This document shows positions 24,970 to 34,070 of a stretch of DNA of 64,000 bases, in pieces. The translations under genes were made by a program, and so were the position numbers. The notes beneath the pieces are model-generated. The model was not told where the DNA came from and made no database searches. It was given only the letters and a program-made list of their open reading frames with translations. Where the stretch lies: the NCBI GenBank assembly GCA_903926465.1, contig CAIYJE010000169.1:1-64000 (forward strand). The letters are read 5' to 3'. Source of the stretch: an uncultured Planctomycetales bacterium (lineage in GTDB: Bacteria > Planctomycetota > Planctomycetia > Isosphaerales > Isosphaeraceae). Within the stretch, counting starts at the first letter, position 1. The number at the start of each line of letters is the position of its first letter.

Positions 24970-25932
24970 ATGATTGCCATTACGGGAGCCGCGGGTTTTA
25001 TCGGCTCGAATCTTGTGCACCGGCTATCGGCGGCCGGGCATCAGGTGTGCCTTGTCGATCATCCATTCACAGCGGCCAAGGCCAGGAACTGGGTGGGGTT
25101 ACCCAGTTTCCACTATCTGACCGATGCGCTTTTTCTCGATGCATTAAAGGCGGGCTCGCTACCAATCGAGGTCATCTTCCACCTGGGCGCGTGCAGCAGC
25201 ACAACGGAAACGGACTGGGAGTACCTGCTCAGGAATAACATCGGGTACACGCAATCGCTCTGGAACTGGTGTGCTGAGGCGAAGAAGCCTTTCTACTACG
25301 CCTCCAGCGCAGCCACTTACGGCGACGGAGCGAAGGGGTTCGATGATCGGACTTCGCCATCGGAACTTCAACCGCTGAACCTCTACGGCAAGAGCAAGAA
25401 CGATTTCGACCTCTGGGCCCTGGGGCAGGTCTCTGAAGGAAAGGCGATGCCGCCGAGCTGGGCCGGCCTGAAGTTTTTCAACGTGTATGGACCGAGAGAG
25501 ATTCACAAGGGGCGGATGTCGAGTGTCGTCTGGCATGCCCGCCGCCAGATCCTTCAGACCGGCGAAGTTCAGCTGTTCAGGTCGGACGATCCCAGATTTA
25601 CCGACGGTGGCCAAAGACGCGACTTTGTCTTTGTGGGGGACTGCCTTGATCACCTGATCTGGCTCTGGCAGAACCCTGGCGTGTGCGGCATCTTCAACAG
25701 CGGAACCGGTGAGGCCCGGACGTTCGATGACCTGGCGAAGGCAGTTTTCGACGCCATGGGCCGCGAGCGCAGAATCCGTTACGTGGAGATGCCCAGCGAA
25801 CTCCGCGGCCGGTACCAGAGCTTCACACAGGCCGATATGACGAAGTTAAGGTCGGCTGGGTTTCCGAAACCGGCAACGACCCTGGAGGCCGGCGTGAAGG
25901 CCGCCCTGGATGGGGTCGGGGACGAGGACTGA
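24970..25932 (+). CDS. hldD: ADP-L-glycero-D-manno-heptose-6-epimerase
   Basis: The protein has 320 residues and is an extended short-chain dehydrogenase. It has the NAD(P)-binding glycine motif ITGAAGFIGSNL at the N terminus, FHLGACSSTTETDW, the catalytic YGKSK (Tyr-x3-Lys) and KFFNVYGPREIHKGRMSSV, which is diagnostic of HldD/RfaD. It epimerises ADP-D-glycero-manno-heptose to the L form used in LPS inner core. The ribosome site GAGAGGGA supports the ATG. Other heptose genes (hldE, gmhA, gmhB) are not in the window. It implies a heptose-containing LPS in this organism. Confidence 0.92.
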   Translation: MIAITGAAGFIGSNLVHRLSAAGHQVCLVDHPFTAAKARNWVGLPSFHYLTDALFLDALKAGSLPIEVIFHLGACSSTTETDWEYLLRNNIGYTQSLWNWCAEAKKPFYYASSAATYGDGAKGFDDRTSPSELQPLNLYGKSKNDFDLWALGQVSEGKAMPPSWAGLKFFNVYGPREIHKGRMSSVVWHARRQILQTGEVQLFRSDDPRFTDGGQRRDFVFVGDCLDHLIWLWQNPGVCGIFNSGTGEARTFDDLAKAVFDAMGRERRIRYVEMPSELRGRYQSFTQADMTKLRSAGFPKPATTLEAGVKAALDGVGDED

Positions 25933-26195
25933 GCTTTTTGATACCGGGTTGCAATCGGGCTGCAAGTCTTGGATACAAGGCATCGCATCCTGGGACGAAC
26001 GAGGAAGAGGGACAGACGCTGCAGCTTTCTGACCCCTGGCTCCCACAGATCGTGCATTGCTTGTCCTTCAGTTCCGCCATGGGCGAGGCCGGCTTTGTGC
26101 CGCCGGTCTCGCTCGTTTCGCTTCGAACGGCGCCGGGGTAACATGACAACCCTCGCACTATCGCAACGAATAACACCGATCTGCACGAGGTCTCC
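25933..26195. other. Gap between hldD and the hydrolase remnant
   Basis: 263 bp; no gene or clear promoter recognised. Confidence 0.35.
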
Positions 26196-27258
26196 ATGCC
26201 GGTTCTCCTTTGGCTCCCTTTCTTGCTGATCACCCAGGCCGAAGCGCTGCCAGCGTATAGGCCGGCCGCCGAGACGAAAGCCGCCTTTCAGAAGCAGCTC
26301 GACCGGCCCAAAATTCCGCTCGACGCACGGGTCGACAAAACGTCTGGGCCAAACGCCGGGTTGGTGACCGAACTGCTTTCCTTTGCGAGCGAAAATAGAG
26401 CCGACGGCACGATTGAACGCGTTCCAGCGCTCATTGTTCGCCCCGCCGACAACACCAAGCCGCGCCCCGCCGTCGTCGTCTTACATGGCACGGGCGGCAA
26501 CAAATTCGACATGACATCGACGCTAGAGGATCTCGCCCAGCTCGGGTTTGTCGCGATCTCGATCGACGGCCGCTACCACGGCGAACGCAATTCAGGCAAC
26601 GGCACCGACGACTACAATCAAGCCATCACCCGCGCCTGGCGCACCAAACCCGGCGAGCCTGGCGAACACCCGTTTTACTTCGACACCTGCTGGGACATCT
26701 GGCGGACGCTTGATTTTTTTGCAGACGCGAGCGGATGTGGATTCTAATCGCATCGTCATGATTGGATTTCGCAAAGGTGTCATTGGAACCTGGATGGCCG
26801 CGTCGGTCGACGACCGCGTGAAGGTCGCGGTTCCCGCAATCGCGGTGCAGAGTTTCGCGTGGGGTCTCAAAAACGACGCCTGGCAGGGGCGTGCCAAGAC
26901 AATCTCCGCCGCTCACGCCGACGCCGCGAGTGACCTGGGCGAATCCGAAGTGAACGCCAAAGTTTGTCGCAAGCTTTGGGACAAAATCATTCCGGGTGTC
27001 ACCGGCGATTTCGACTGCCCCAGCCTGCTGCGGCTCTTCGCGGGCCGGCCGTTGTTGATCTTGAATGGCTCGGAAGATCTGAATTGCCCGATTGGCGGGG
27101 CGAAAGTCGCTTTTGCCTCAGCCAAATCCGCCTTCGATGCCGCCGGCGCGACTGACAAGCTCAAAGTCAACGTGGCGCAGGGTGTCGGGCATGCCGTTAC
27201 CCCCGCGCAACGCCAAGACGCCTACGACTGGTTCGTCCTCTGGCTCAAGCCAAGGTAG
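26196..27258 (+). pseudogene. Dienelactone-hydrolase-like alpha/beta hydrolase, frameshifted and lacking its catalytic serine
   Basis: Two overlapping frames together encode one exported alpha/beta hydrolase of about 350 residues. The first (26196-26747) has a signal peptide, PAVVVLHGTGGNK and ISIDGRYHGERN; the second, continuing to 27258, has the rest of the core. They join at a run of seven T at 26714-26720: removing one T restores the reading WRTLDFLQTRADVDSNRIVMIGF. In the nucleophile elbow, where relatives have G-x-S-K-G, this sequence reads GFRKG, so the catalytic Ser is replaced by Arg. The later acid (NGSEDLN) and His (GVGHAVT) motifs remain. A frameshift plus loss of the nucleophile point to a true pseudogene rather than a sequencing error only. 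Confidence 0.8.
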
Positions 27259-27287
27259 TCCTCGATCACGGAAGAGCGAATGACGCC

Positions 27288-27626
27288 TCAAAGCATCGTT
27301 GGGCTGGGATCTTCGAAATCTGAGTTCAGCATGAACTCCCTGAAATGACCTGGTTCCTGAGCAAGCTCAGACGGTGCAAAGGTCAAAAGCATCAGGATAT
27401 CGCCCTGGGTTTCCGGCGGAAGCTTCTCAAGTTCCTGCTCGACCATGGTGTCGCGTTGATCCCGCTTCATCTCCTCAAATCGACGATCGATCACTCTCAG
27501 GCGAATCGAGGCCATGTTGTACCGATAGGCATCAACTTGCTGAAAATGAGGCCTCAGGCGATCCTCAACCATGCGGGTTTCAGCCGTCCGTTTCGCTTCC
27601 CAGCGTGGGATTGTGATCATGCTCAT
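27288..27626 (-). CDS. Small protein of unknown function coupled to a HEPN gene
   Basis: The protein has about 112 residues. Its ATG (27624-27626) overlaps the stop of the HEPN gene in an ATGA arrangement, so the two are translated together. It is charged and mostly helical (RRFEEMKRDQRDTMVEQELEKL, then PPETQGDILMLLTFAPSELA and a C-terminal FREFMLNSDFE). I recognise no domain, and it lacks the GS...DxD motif of the nucleotidyltransferases that commonly accompany HEPN proteins. It could be an antitoxin or regulator of the HEPN protein; this is inference from the gene order only. Confidence 0.7.
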   Translation of the reverse strand: MSMITIPRWEAKRTAETRMVEDRLRPHFQQVDAYRYNMASIRLRVIDRRFEEMKRDQRDTMVEQELEKLPPETQGDILMLLTFAPSELAQEPGHFREFMLNSDFEDPSPTML

Positions 27627-28033
27627 GGGGTTTGTTGCTCCGCCCAATCAAAGATTGCCCTGGCCGTGTTGAGAAAGGCCCGTGTCTCACCCGTATCTCT
27701 ACGTCCGATCCCGTACCGCAAATCTGTGGTCCAGTCAAACCTACGCATCCGCTTGACCAACTCCAGTGGTAGGTCCAGGCCACGCCCTTTCAGCAACCCC
27801 CGCAAGTGTTCAGTATCGTGATTGATTGCCCCTCGGGTCAGTTGTCTGATCATGCCTTCCCTCTCGGCAGAGGGAGTGAGACTCAGGATCAGTGCCTTGA
27901 GCGAGCACTCGACCGCGTAACCTCCGATGTAATGTGCCTCCAAGGTGAGACGCAGCTTATCCATGATCTCTTCAGCCCCCGTGAGCCGCTGAAGTGCCAC
28001 CTTGAGAAAGTATCGAGCTGTTAAAGATTCCAC
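27623..28033 (-). CDS. HEPN-domain protein
   Basis: The protein has about 136 residues from a GTG with GGAGGAAG upstream (the frame is open further but without a start signal). The pattern of an early helix (SLTARYFLKVALQRLTGAEEI), then AHYIGGYAVECSLKALI and HLRGLL, is the HEPN (higher eukaryotes and prokaryotes nucleotide-binding) four-helix bundle. A possible R-x4-H (RGAINH) is present, but its position before the HL-rLL helix may not match the RNase motif of toxic HEPN proteins, so nuclease activity is uncertain. It is the first gene of a two-gene unit with the 112-residue protein. Confidence 0.75.
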   Translation of the reverse strand: MESLTARYFLKVALQRLTGAEEIMDKLRLTLEAHYIGGYAVECSLKALILSLTPSAEREGMIRQLTRGAINHDTEHLRGLLKGRGLDLPLELVKRMRRFDWTTDLRYGIGRRDTGETRAFLNTARAIFDWAEQQTP

Positions 28034-28292
28034 GACCTTCCTCCACCTTACCGGCCGTCTATGACTTGATACACCGATAATCCTCAGAGTAGGTTCGCAA
28101 CTCAACAAGATTCCGCCTGGCGGCTTGTATATCTGGGGCAACCCTCGGCTGACTCGCAATCCGAGGCCCCCATCCGCGTTGCAAACTACTCGAAATGGCG
28201 TCAGACTAGGCCCTAGACGTGGCGGAAGTCATCCCAATCAAAGACGACCCGGGCAGGCCAGGCCAGGAACCAGACGACAGGGGTGTTGATTC

Positions 28293-29483
28293 ATGTTCGA
28301 TCTATCGGCCATTCAGAACGCACTCACCCGGTTCAACCTTGATGGGTGGCTGCTGTATGACTTCCGAGGCAGCAACCAGCTTGCCAGGCGTGTGCTGGAC
28401 CTCGATTCCACACGCCCAGGATCTCGGCGGTTCTTTTACGCCATCCCACGGGTTGGCGAGCCCACCCGCATCGTTCACAAAATTGAGCCGACCGCACTGG
28501 ATAACCTGCCAGGCCACAAACGGGAGTATTCCCGGTGGCAACAGCTTGAAGAGGCGTTGAAAACCAGCCTGCACGGGCAGAGCCGGGTGGCCATGGAATA
28601 TGCGCCAGGGCTTTCCAATCCCTACGTTAGCCGGGTGGATGCCGGCACCGTTGAGGCAATCCGAGCGCTGGGGGTGGAGGTGGTCTCATCCGGTGACCTG
28701 ATCCAGCTCTTTGAGTCGGCCTGGGATCAAGAGCAGGCCCAGATGCATTTCGAGGCCGACCGGATCACTCAGGCCGCCTATGACGTGGCCTGGGGCCTGA
28801 TTGCCAGCCGGGTTCGGGCCGGCCAGCCCGTTACAGAGCGACAGGTTCAGGCTGCCATTCTGGACCACTTCCAGAAACACAACCTGACCACCTACAGCCC
28901 GCCCAGCGTGTGCGTGGGGCCGCACAGTGGAGACCCCCACTTTGAAAACCGGCCCGATAATGACACCCCCATCCGTGAAGGGGATTACGTTTTGATCGAC
29001 CTCTGGGGCAAGTTGGACAAACCTCGGTCGGTTTACAGCGACCTGACCCGCTGCGGCTTTGTGGGGACCGAAGTCCCCGAAAAGTTTGAGAAGGTTTTTG
29101 CCGTGGTCGCCCACGCCCGCGATGCCGCCATTGCCGTGGTACGCCAGGCGTTTGCCGATGGCCGCCCCTTGCAAGGCTATGAAGTGGACGACGCCGCACG
29201 CGAAGTGATTCAAGCGGCCGGCTACGGAGACCGGTTTGTCCACCGCACCGGTCACAATATTGGCCAAGAGGTGCACGGCAACGGCGCCCACATGGATAAC
29301 CTGGAAACCCACGAAGAGCGGCTGGTCTTGCCCGGAACCTGCTTCTCCATCGAACCCGGCATCTATTTGCCCGAGTTCGGCGCCCGGAGCGAGGTGGATG
29401 TGTTCGTTGACCTCGAAGGAAAAGTGCATGTCACGGGCGGCCCCGTTCAAAAACGGCTGGTCCCCATTCTGGCAGCCTACTAG
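28293..29483 (+). CDS. M24-family metallopeptidase (Xaa-Pro aminopeptidase-like)
   Basis: The protein has 396 residues, with a creatinase-type N-terminal domain and a pita-bread catalytic domain. The five metal ligands are recognisable: Asp in VLIDLWGK, Asp in YSDLTRCGF, His in HRTGHNIGQEVHG, Glu in SIEPGIYLPEFG and Glu in ARSEVDVFV. The HSGDPHFEN segment contains the proton-shuttle His region. It probably cleaves an N-terminal residue preceding proline in peptides, in the cytoplasm; no signal peptide is seen. It is a monocistronic plus-strand gene. Confidence 0.88.
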   Translation: MFDLSAIQNALTRFNLDGWLLYDFRGSNQLARRVLDLDSTRPGSRRFFYAIPRVGEPTRIVHKIEPTALDNLPGHKREYSRWQQLEEALKTSLHGQSRVAMEYAPGLSNPYVSRVDAGTVEAIRALGVEVVSSGDLIQLFESAWDQEQAQMHFEADRITQAAYDVAWGLIASRVRAGQPVTERQVQAAILDHFQKHNLTTYSPPSVCVGPHSGDPHFENRPDNDTPIREGDYVLIDLWGKLDKPRSVYSDLTRCGFVGTEVPEKFEKVFAVVAHARDAAIAVVRQAFADGRPLQGYEVDDAAREVIQAAGYGDRFVHRTGHNIGQEVHGNGAHMDNLETHEERLVLPGTCFSIEPGIYLPEFGARSEVDVFVDLEGKVHVTGGPVQKRLVPILAAY

Positions 29484-29668
29484 AGCAGTTCACGGTTGAC
29501 GTTCCAGACCACCTGGCCATGCGGTTGAGCCGGTATTCAAGCCCGAAGCCTCAAGACAAGAACTCCACCCGCTGGCGCCTCGGGCTTGGATCGGATACCG
29601 GATCGTAACGCAACCGTGAACCTCGATCAGTCCAATCCATCGGCATGTTTTCAGGAGATCGTTCCCCC

Positions 29669-31051
29669 ATGTCAGACCGTACGGCCGATCTCCCAGAACA
29701 AACTCATTCGTCCCACCGCTGGCTGGACGCCGTGGGGCTCAGCCGCCCAGAGCTGCGTGCCTGGGCCATGTATGACTGGGCCAACTCGGCCATGGTCACC
29801 ACCATCATCGCCGCCGTGTTCCCCATCTACTTTGGCAAGGTGGCCTGCCAGGGCTATTCAGGCTCAAGCACGGCCCTGTTTGCTGGCGTGACCACTTTGG
29901 GCATGGTTATCAGCGCCATTCTGTCTCCCATTCTGGGCGCTCTGGCCGATACCCGGCCCGTCAAGAAACAGATGCTGGCCGCGTTCATGGCCGTTGGCCT
30001 GGTGAGCGTGGCCGGCATGGTCTTCATTGGCCCAGGAGACTATGTGCTGGCCTCGGTGCTCTTCATGCTGGCCAATATCGGTGCCAATGGAAGCTTTGTG
30101 TTTTATGACTCGCTGCTTCCGCATATCGCCAAGCCAGACGAAATCGACCGGGTTTCCACGGCCGGTTACGCCCTGGGATACCTCGGTGGCGGTATCCTGC
30201 TCACGCTCAACCTGGCCTGGATCCAGAAGCCGGAATGGTTCGGATTACCGGGCGGTTCCTCCACCCTACCATCCCGGCTGGCGTTCCTTTCGGTTGCCGT
30301 TTGGTGGGGGATCTTCTCCATCCCCATGTTCCTCAAGGTGTCGGAACCACCGGTTTCGCTCTCCTCCAATCGCGCAAAGGGCGGGCTGGCCTCCCAGGTC
30401 AGCTCTCAGGTTGCCAGCACTTTCCGTGAACTCTCGCGGTTCCGGGCCGGCCTGATCATGCTGATCGCCTTCCTGATCTATAACGACGGCATTGGCACGG
30501 TCATTCGCATGGCCACCAAGTACGGTGAAGAGATTGGCATTGGCGAGGGAACCATGATCGGCTCGCTGGTCCTCACCCAGTTCGTGGGTATCCCGTTCGC
30601 GTTCCTGTTTGGAATCCTCTCACGCAAGATTGCCGCCAGGCTCCTGATCTTGGGCTGCCTGGTGGCCTACCTGGGAATTAGTACCCTGGGCTACTTCATG
30701 ACCAGCAACCTGCACTTCGTGCTGCTGGCGTTTCTGGTGGCCATGGTGCAGGGGGGCAGCCAGGCGCTCAGCCGCTCTCTATTCGCCAGCCTGATCCCAC
30801 GCCAGCGCTCTGGTGAATTCTTCGGCTTCTTTGCGGTGGTCGAAAAATTCGCAGGCATCTTCGGGCCCATGCTGTTCGGCCTGAGCATTGCCGCCACCGG
30901 ATCAACTCGCGTTTCAATTCTGACGGTCATCCCGTTTTTCATCATCGGTGGCCTGTTACTGATGCTGGTCGATGTGCCGGGCGGCCGGGCGATTGCCCGC
31001 GCTGAAGAAAAAGAACTGGAACGGCAGGCGGCCGAGCCTGCCAGCGGCTGA
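29669..31051 (+). CDS. UMF1-family MFS transporter
   Basis: The protein has about 460 residues with around 11-12 hydrophobic segments. The N-terminal motif AWAMYDWANSAMVTTIIAAVFPIYF is the signature of the UMF1 / Atg22-like branch of the major facilitator superfamily. Later spans include LLMLVDVPGG near the C terminus and the conserved RSLFASLIPRQRSGEFFGFF loop. It is an integral inner membrane transporter of unknown substrate. The ATG at 29669 was chosen over one at 29645 because GGAG lies upstream and the homology starts after it. Confidence 0.88.
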   Translation: MSDRTADLPEQTHSSHRWLDAVGLSRPELRAWAMYDWANSAMVTTIIAAVFPIYFGKVACQGYSGSSTALFAGVTTLGMVISAILSPILGALADTRPVKKQMLAAFMAVGLVSVAGMVFIGPGDYVLASVLFMLANIGANGSFVFYDSLLPHIAKPDEIDRVSTAGYALGYLGGGILLTLNLAWIQKPEWFGLPGGSSTLPSRLAFLSVAVWWGIFSIPMFLKVSEPPVSLSSNRAKGGLASQVSSQVASTFRELSRFRAGLIMLIAFLIYNDGIGTVIRMATKYGEEIGIGEGTMIGSLVLTQFVGIPFAFLFGILSRKIAARLLILGCLVAYLGISTLGYFMTSNLHFVLLAFLVAMVQGGSQALSRSLFASLIPRQRSGEFFGFFAVVEKFAGIFGPMLFGLSIAATGSTRVSILTVIPFFIIGGLLLMLVDVPGGRAIARAEEKELERQAAEPASG

Positions 31052-31156
31052 GCGAAGTTTTTCTCCCCAAAAGACCAGCTGTTGGCTCGACCTTGAGCGC
31101 CCGGCTGGGTTCAATGCGAGATACCACAGATCACCTTCCACCAGGAGTCCTCTCCC

Positions 31157-31969
31157 ATGCCGCCTCTTCCCCTGGGCCTTGTGCGTACCGGAGTTGCGTT
31201 GCTGCTGCTGGCCGTTTCGGTTCCTTGCTCGGCCCAACTGAAAAATCCCCAGGGAGTGCCGGTTCTGCTGCTCTCTGGCGGGCAGCGTGAACATCATGGT
31301 TACCGAGACCAGGCCAACGCCCTGGCCAAGGCCCTGGAACAAACTGGTCAGTTCCGGGTCACCATTGCTGAAGACGCGGCGATCCTGGAAACCGAGGCCC
31401 TGAACAAATACAAGGGGCTGATCGTGCTGACCGATCGTCGTGACCCGGAGTTCAAGTTCACGCTCGCACAGCAGCAGGCGATGCTGCACTTCGTGCATGA
31501 CCAGGGCGGCGGCTTCGTCACCATCCACGGTGGCGACAATGCCGCGCCAGACTGGACGCTTGACCTGCGGGTCATGTACGGCGGAGTCTTCTCGCACGAT
31601 ACCAGCCGCCGAGGACCCGACAGCAAAACCCGCAAGGGAGACTATCGAGTTCACATCAAGACCCCAGAGAATCCCGTTTGCCAGGGGATTTCGGACTTCG
31701 ACCTCAAAGACGAACTGTACTACAAGCTGCAGGAAGAACCGGGTAACACCATCCTGGCATCCATCACCCTGGACAACGAGGAATGGCCCGTGGCCTGGGT
31801 TCGGACCCATGGCAAGGGCCGTGTGTTCCACACCGTGTTCGGACACCGAGACTTCGGGCCCGATAAACATGACCCGCTTCAGACCCCGGAGCTCTTGAAG
31901 CTTGTCACCCGGGGCCTTGCCTGGGCCACATCGGGACCAGCTACAGCCGAACCGGCCGCCAAGCCTTGA
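31157..31969 (+). CDS. Secreted ThuA-like domain protein
   Basis: The protein has 270 residues with a signal peptide (GVALLLLAVSVPCSA-Q). The body is the class I glutamine-amidotransferase-like ThuA fold: VPVLLLSGGQREHHGYRD, YKGLIVLTDRRD, GGGFVTIHGGDNA, YRVHIKTPENPVCQGISDF and RVFHTVFGHRDF. Proteins of this type in planctomycetes often act on sugars or are linked to sugar utilisation, but the catalytic activity is not established. A strong ribosome site (AGGAG) precedes the ATG. The gene is followed by a perfect palindrome. Confidence 0.85.
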   Translation: MPPLPLGLVRTGVALLLLAVSVPCSAQLKNPQGVPVLLLSGGQREHHGYRDQANALAKALEQTGQFRVTIAEDAAILETEALNKYKGLIVLTDRRDPEFKFTLAQQQAMLHFVHDQGGGFVTIHGGDNAAPDWTLDLRVMYGGVFSHDTSRRGPDSKTRKGDYRVHIKTPENPVCQGISDFDLKDELYYKLQEEPGNTILASITLDNEEWPVAWVRTHGKGRVFHTVFGHRDFGPDKHDPLQTPELLKLVTRGLAWATSGPATAEPAAKP

Positions 31970-32076
31970 TCCGTGGACAAAAGAAGGTCGCGCTTGTGCC
32001 ACGGCGTTATGAGCTGTGCGCTTCGCGGCCTCGTTTTATCGAATTCCGGAGACACCTTCGGCACTAATTGTCTTGA

Positions 32077-32121
32077 GCCCTTCCAGGGCGATTCAAGAGA
32101 ATTGAATCGCCCTGGAAGGGC
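32077..32121. terminator. 45-bp perfect palindrome between convergent genes
   Basis: GCCCTTCCAGGGCGATTCAA (32077-32096), loop GAGAA, then the exact reverse complement (32102-32121). It lies between the ThuA gene and the convergent pcs gene. There is no T-run, so it is either a bidirectional factor-assisted terminator or a palindromic repeat. A smaller CCGCCCGATGGGGCGG hairpin follows at about 32150. The rest of the 317-bp gap (31970-32286) holds nothing else. Confidence 0.7.
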
Positions 32122-32286
32122 CAAGATTGTTTCGCGGGCGTTGTTCAACCCGCCCGATGGGGCGGGGCGATCTTGAATCGGGGCTTCCACGCTCCGAGCA
32201 ACGTGATCATCAGGCGTCAACGGAACCACCTGGAAACCACGGTCCATCGTGCAGTGGCCCAGCAACAAGAACCACGGCAGCAGAGC

Positions 32287-33198
32287 TCAGGCTGCGTTCG
32301 AGGTATGTCCGAACCCACGTCGGCCAAGCCTTAACGTGATCCAGAACGAGACCCCCAAGTAGAAGATGGGGTAGAACAGCGTGCCGTAGGTAATCAGTTG
32401 AAGCGTGCTGGGCTGTGTCAGTTTCAGGCTGCGTTCGGCATCAAGCTGGGTAAAGCCCAGAAGCACCGGCACCAACGAGACCATCCAGACCACCCCAAGG
32501 ATGCTTGAGAGGCGATTCAAAGATCCAGGCTGCGAAGGATAAAGGTAGCGTGTCGGCACGAATGTCAGAACGCTCAACACAATCAAAATCGCCAGGTTGA
32601 TCCAGAGCGGCATTCCAAGAATGTAGATATAAAAGGCCACCACATTCCAGAGTGACGGAAAGCCCAGAAAGTAGCCGTCGCCCGTCTTGATGTCGGTCTG
32701 ACAGAACCCGTAGGCGCTCGCAAGCAACGGGAACATCAGCCAGGCTTCCTGCCCAGGGGGCAGGGTGCCTGCACGCCACAGCAACAACAACGGCAGAAAC
32801 GTGTACGTCAGAAAGTCGGTGATGTCATCCAGCCGCCGGCCATCAAAGCCCGGTAGCACCTGCTTGACACCCACTTTTCTGGCCAGAGTCCCATCCGTGG
32901 CATCAATCAGGGTAGCCACAATCATCCAGACGAAAGCCGCCTGAAAGCCGCGGGCATCGCCCTGGAAAATGGCCACCGCAATGGCCGATGCGCAGCACAG
33001 CCCAAGGGCCGTGTAAAAATGGACCGACCAGGCCGCCAGTTTTCGGAGCGGCGTGGCGCGGGGCACAAATCTTGGGCTAGAAGTTGCGCTGGAGCTACGA
33101 GGAAAATCCCGCCGAGAGGTCCGGGATTTGGTCCCGAACCGTCGGCGAGTTTCAATAACCCAGCGTGCGACTCCACGCGCAGACCTGGATGTCGTCAT
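32287..33198 (-). CDS. pcs: Phosphatidylcholine synthase (CDP-alcohol phosphatidyltransferase)
   Basis: The protein has 303 residues with several membrane spans. The CDP-alcohol motif is visible as DATDGTLARKVGVKQVLPGFDGRRLDDITD, whose spacing and the following FLTYTFLPLLLL match Pcs, the bacterial enzyme that joins CDP-diacylglycerol and choline. SVHFYTALGLCC near the start is the usual Pcs opening. A basic N-terminal extension of about 50 residues precedes it, longer than usual; no better internal start is found. The neighbour is a phosphoethanolamine-type methyltransferase, which fits a choline-lipid role. Confidence 0.85.
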   Translation of the reverse strand: MTTSRSARGVARWVIETRRRFGTKSRTSRRDFPRSSSATSSPRFVPRATPLRKLAAWSVHFYTALGLCCASAIAVAIFQGDARGFQAAFVWMIVATLIDATDGTLARKVGVKQVLPGFDGRRLDDITDFLTYTFLPLLLLWRAGTLPPGQEAWLMFPLLASAYGFCQTDIKTGDGYFLGFPSLWNVVAFYIYILGMPLWINLAILIVLSVLTFVPTRYLYPSQPGSLNRLSSILGVVWMVSLVPVLLGFTQLDAERSLKLTQPSTLQLITYGTLFYPIFYLGVSFWITLRLGRRGFGHTSNAA

Positions 33199-33254
33199 GG
33201 CAGCCTGGTCTTTCCAGAGTTATGGCCCGAGGAGATCGGGCCGACCCCTTGGGT

Positions 33255-34070
33255 TCACTTGGGCTTATGAGCCACGTAAATACCCCACTTCATTGCACCA
33301 GCTTCGCAGAAGCCGTCCTTCATGGACCAGCGTTCGACAAGGTAATCCAGATCCGACTCCGAGAAGAGCGTCAGGAAGTGGCTACGGTTCAACTTCAGTC
33401 GTTCCGACTCTCTGCGCAGGATGTCGACGAAGCGGGAGGTTGCGTCTTCCACGTCAACGCTAACGTAACCAGCCCCTTCCAGGAACTTGCCGTACTCACG
33501 CGGACTGACCACGTGGTACCCGGTCGCCTTGATATAGGCATCGAACGCCGGATTGTTATAGCTGCCAGTCTCACCGCGGGCGTAGTCGGTAATGACCAGC
33601 GCACCGCCGGGAGCGGTCAGGTCGAACAACCGCTTGAACAGATGTGGCTTGTCTGGCAAGTGCATGAGCGCATCCCGGCTCCAGATCAGGTCAAATTTGT
33701 GAGCAAATGGCTCGGTGAGCACGTCACCGAGTTTGAACTCGCAACTGCCGGGCCCCTTGAATTCGACAGCTCGTTCGTGGGCGATGTTGAGCATCTCGGG
33801 GGCCAGGTCAACCCCCAGCACATGAGCGCCGTAGGTACGGGCCAGGTGGAACGCAGCCCCACCAATTCCACTGCCAACATCCAGAACGCGCATCCCCTGA
33901 CGGGCCGCCGATCCCAGCTTCTTGCACAGGTACTCGGTGGTCTCAGGACCACCCGTGCTCACGTAACCTGCGCCAAAAACCTGCTCGTAACGCAGGATGC
34001 TGGTGCGAGAATACTGACCGCCATTGTCGTAGGCGGTCGACTCGCCCGTGTTCGCAGACGTCTTGCTCAT
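33255..34070 (-). CDS. Phosphoethanolamine N-methyltransferase-like SAM methyltransferase
   Basis: The protein has 271 residues and a class I SAM-dependent fold: VLDVGSGIGGAAF (SAM-binding loop), HVLGVDLAPEM and FDLIWSRDALMHL. The opening QYSRTSILRYEQVFGAGYVSTGG and the segments GGALVITDY and CEAGAMKWGIYVAHK strongly resemble my memory of the Plasmodium/plant phosphoethanolamine methyltransferase (PMT) family, including the SRDAxxHL segment near the active site. It would methylate phosphoethanolamine stepwise to phosphocholine. It lies 56 bp upstream of pcs on the same strand, with GGGAGGA as ribosome site. Generic methyltransferase is the conservative call. Confidence 0.75.
   Translation of the reverse strand: MSKTSANTGESTAYDNGGQYSRTSILRYEQVFGAGYVSTGGPETTEYLCKKLGSAARQGMRVLDVGSGIGGAAFHLARTYGAHVLGVDLAPEMLNIAHERAVEFKGPGSCEFKLGDVLTEPFAHKFDLIWSRDALMHLPDKPHLFKRLFDLTAPGGALVITDYARGETGSYNNPAFDAYIKATGYHVVSPREYGKFLEGAGYVSVDVEDATSRFVDILRRESERLKLNRSHFLTLFSESDLDYLVERWSMKDGFCEAGAMKWGIYVAHKPK

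Noticed and set aside
27288-28033. Classical HEPN-MNT toxin-antitoxin pair
   Set aside because: The partner lacks the nucleotidyltransferase GS and DxD motifs, so the standard MNT label does not apply.
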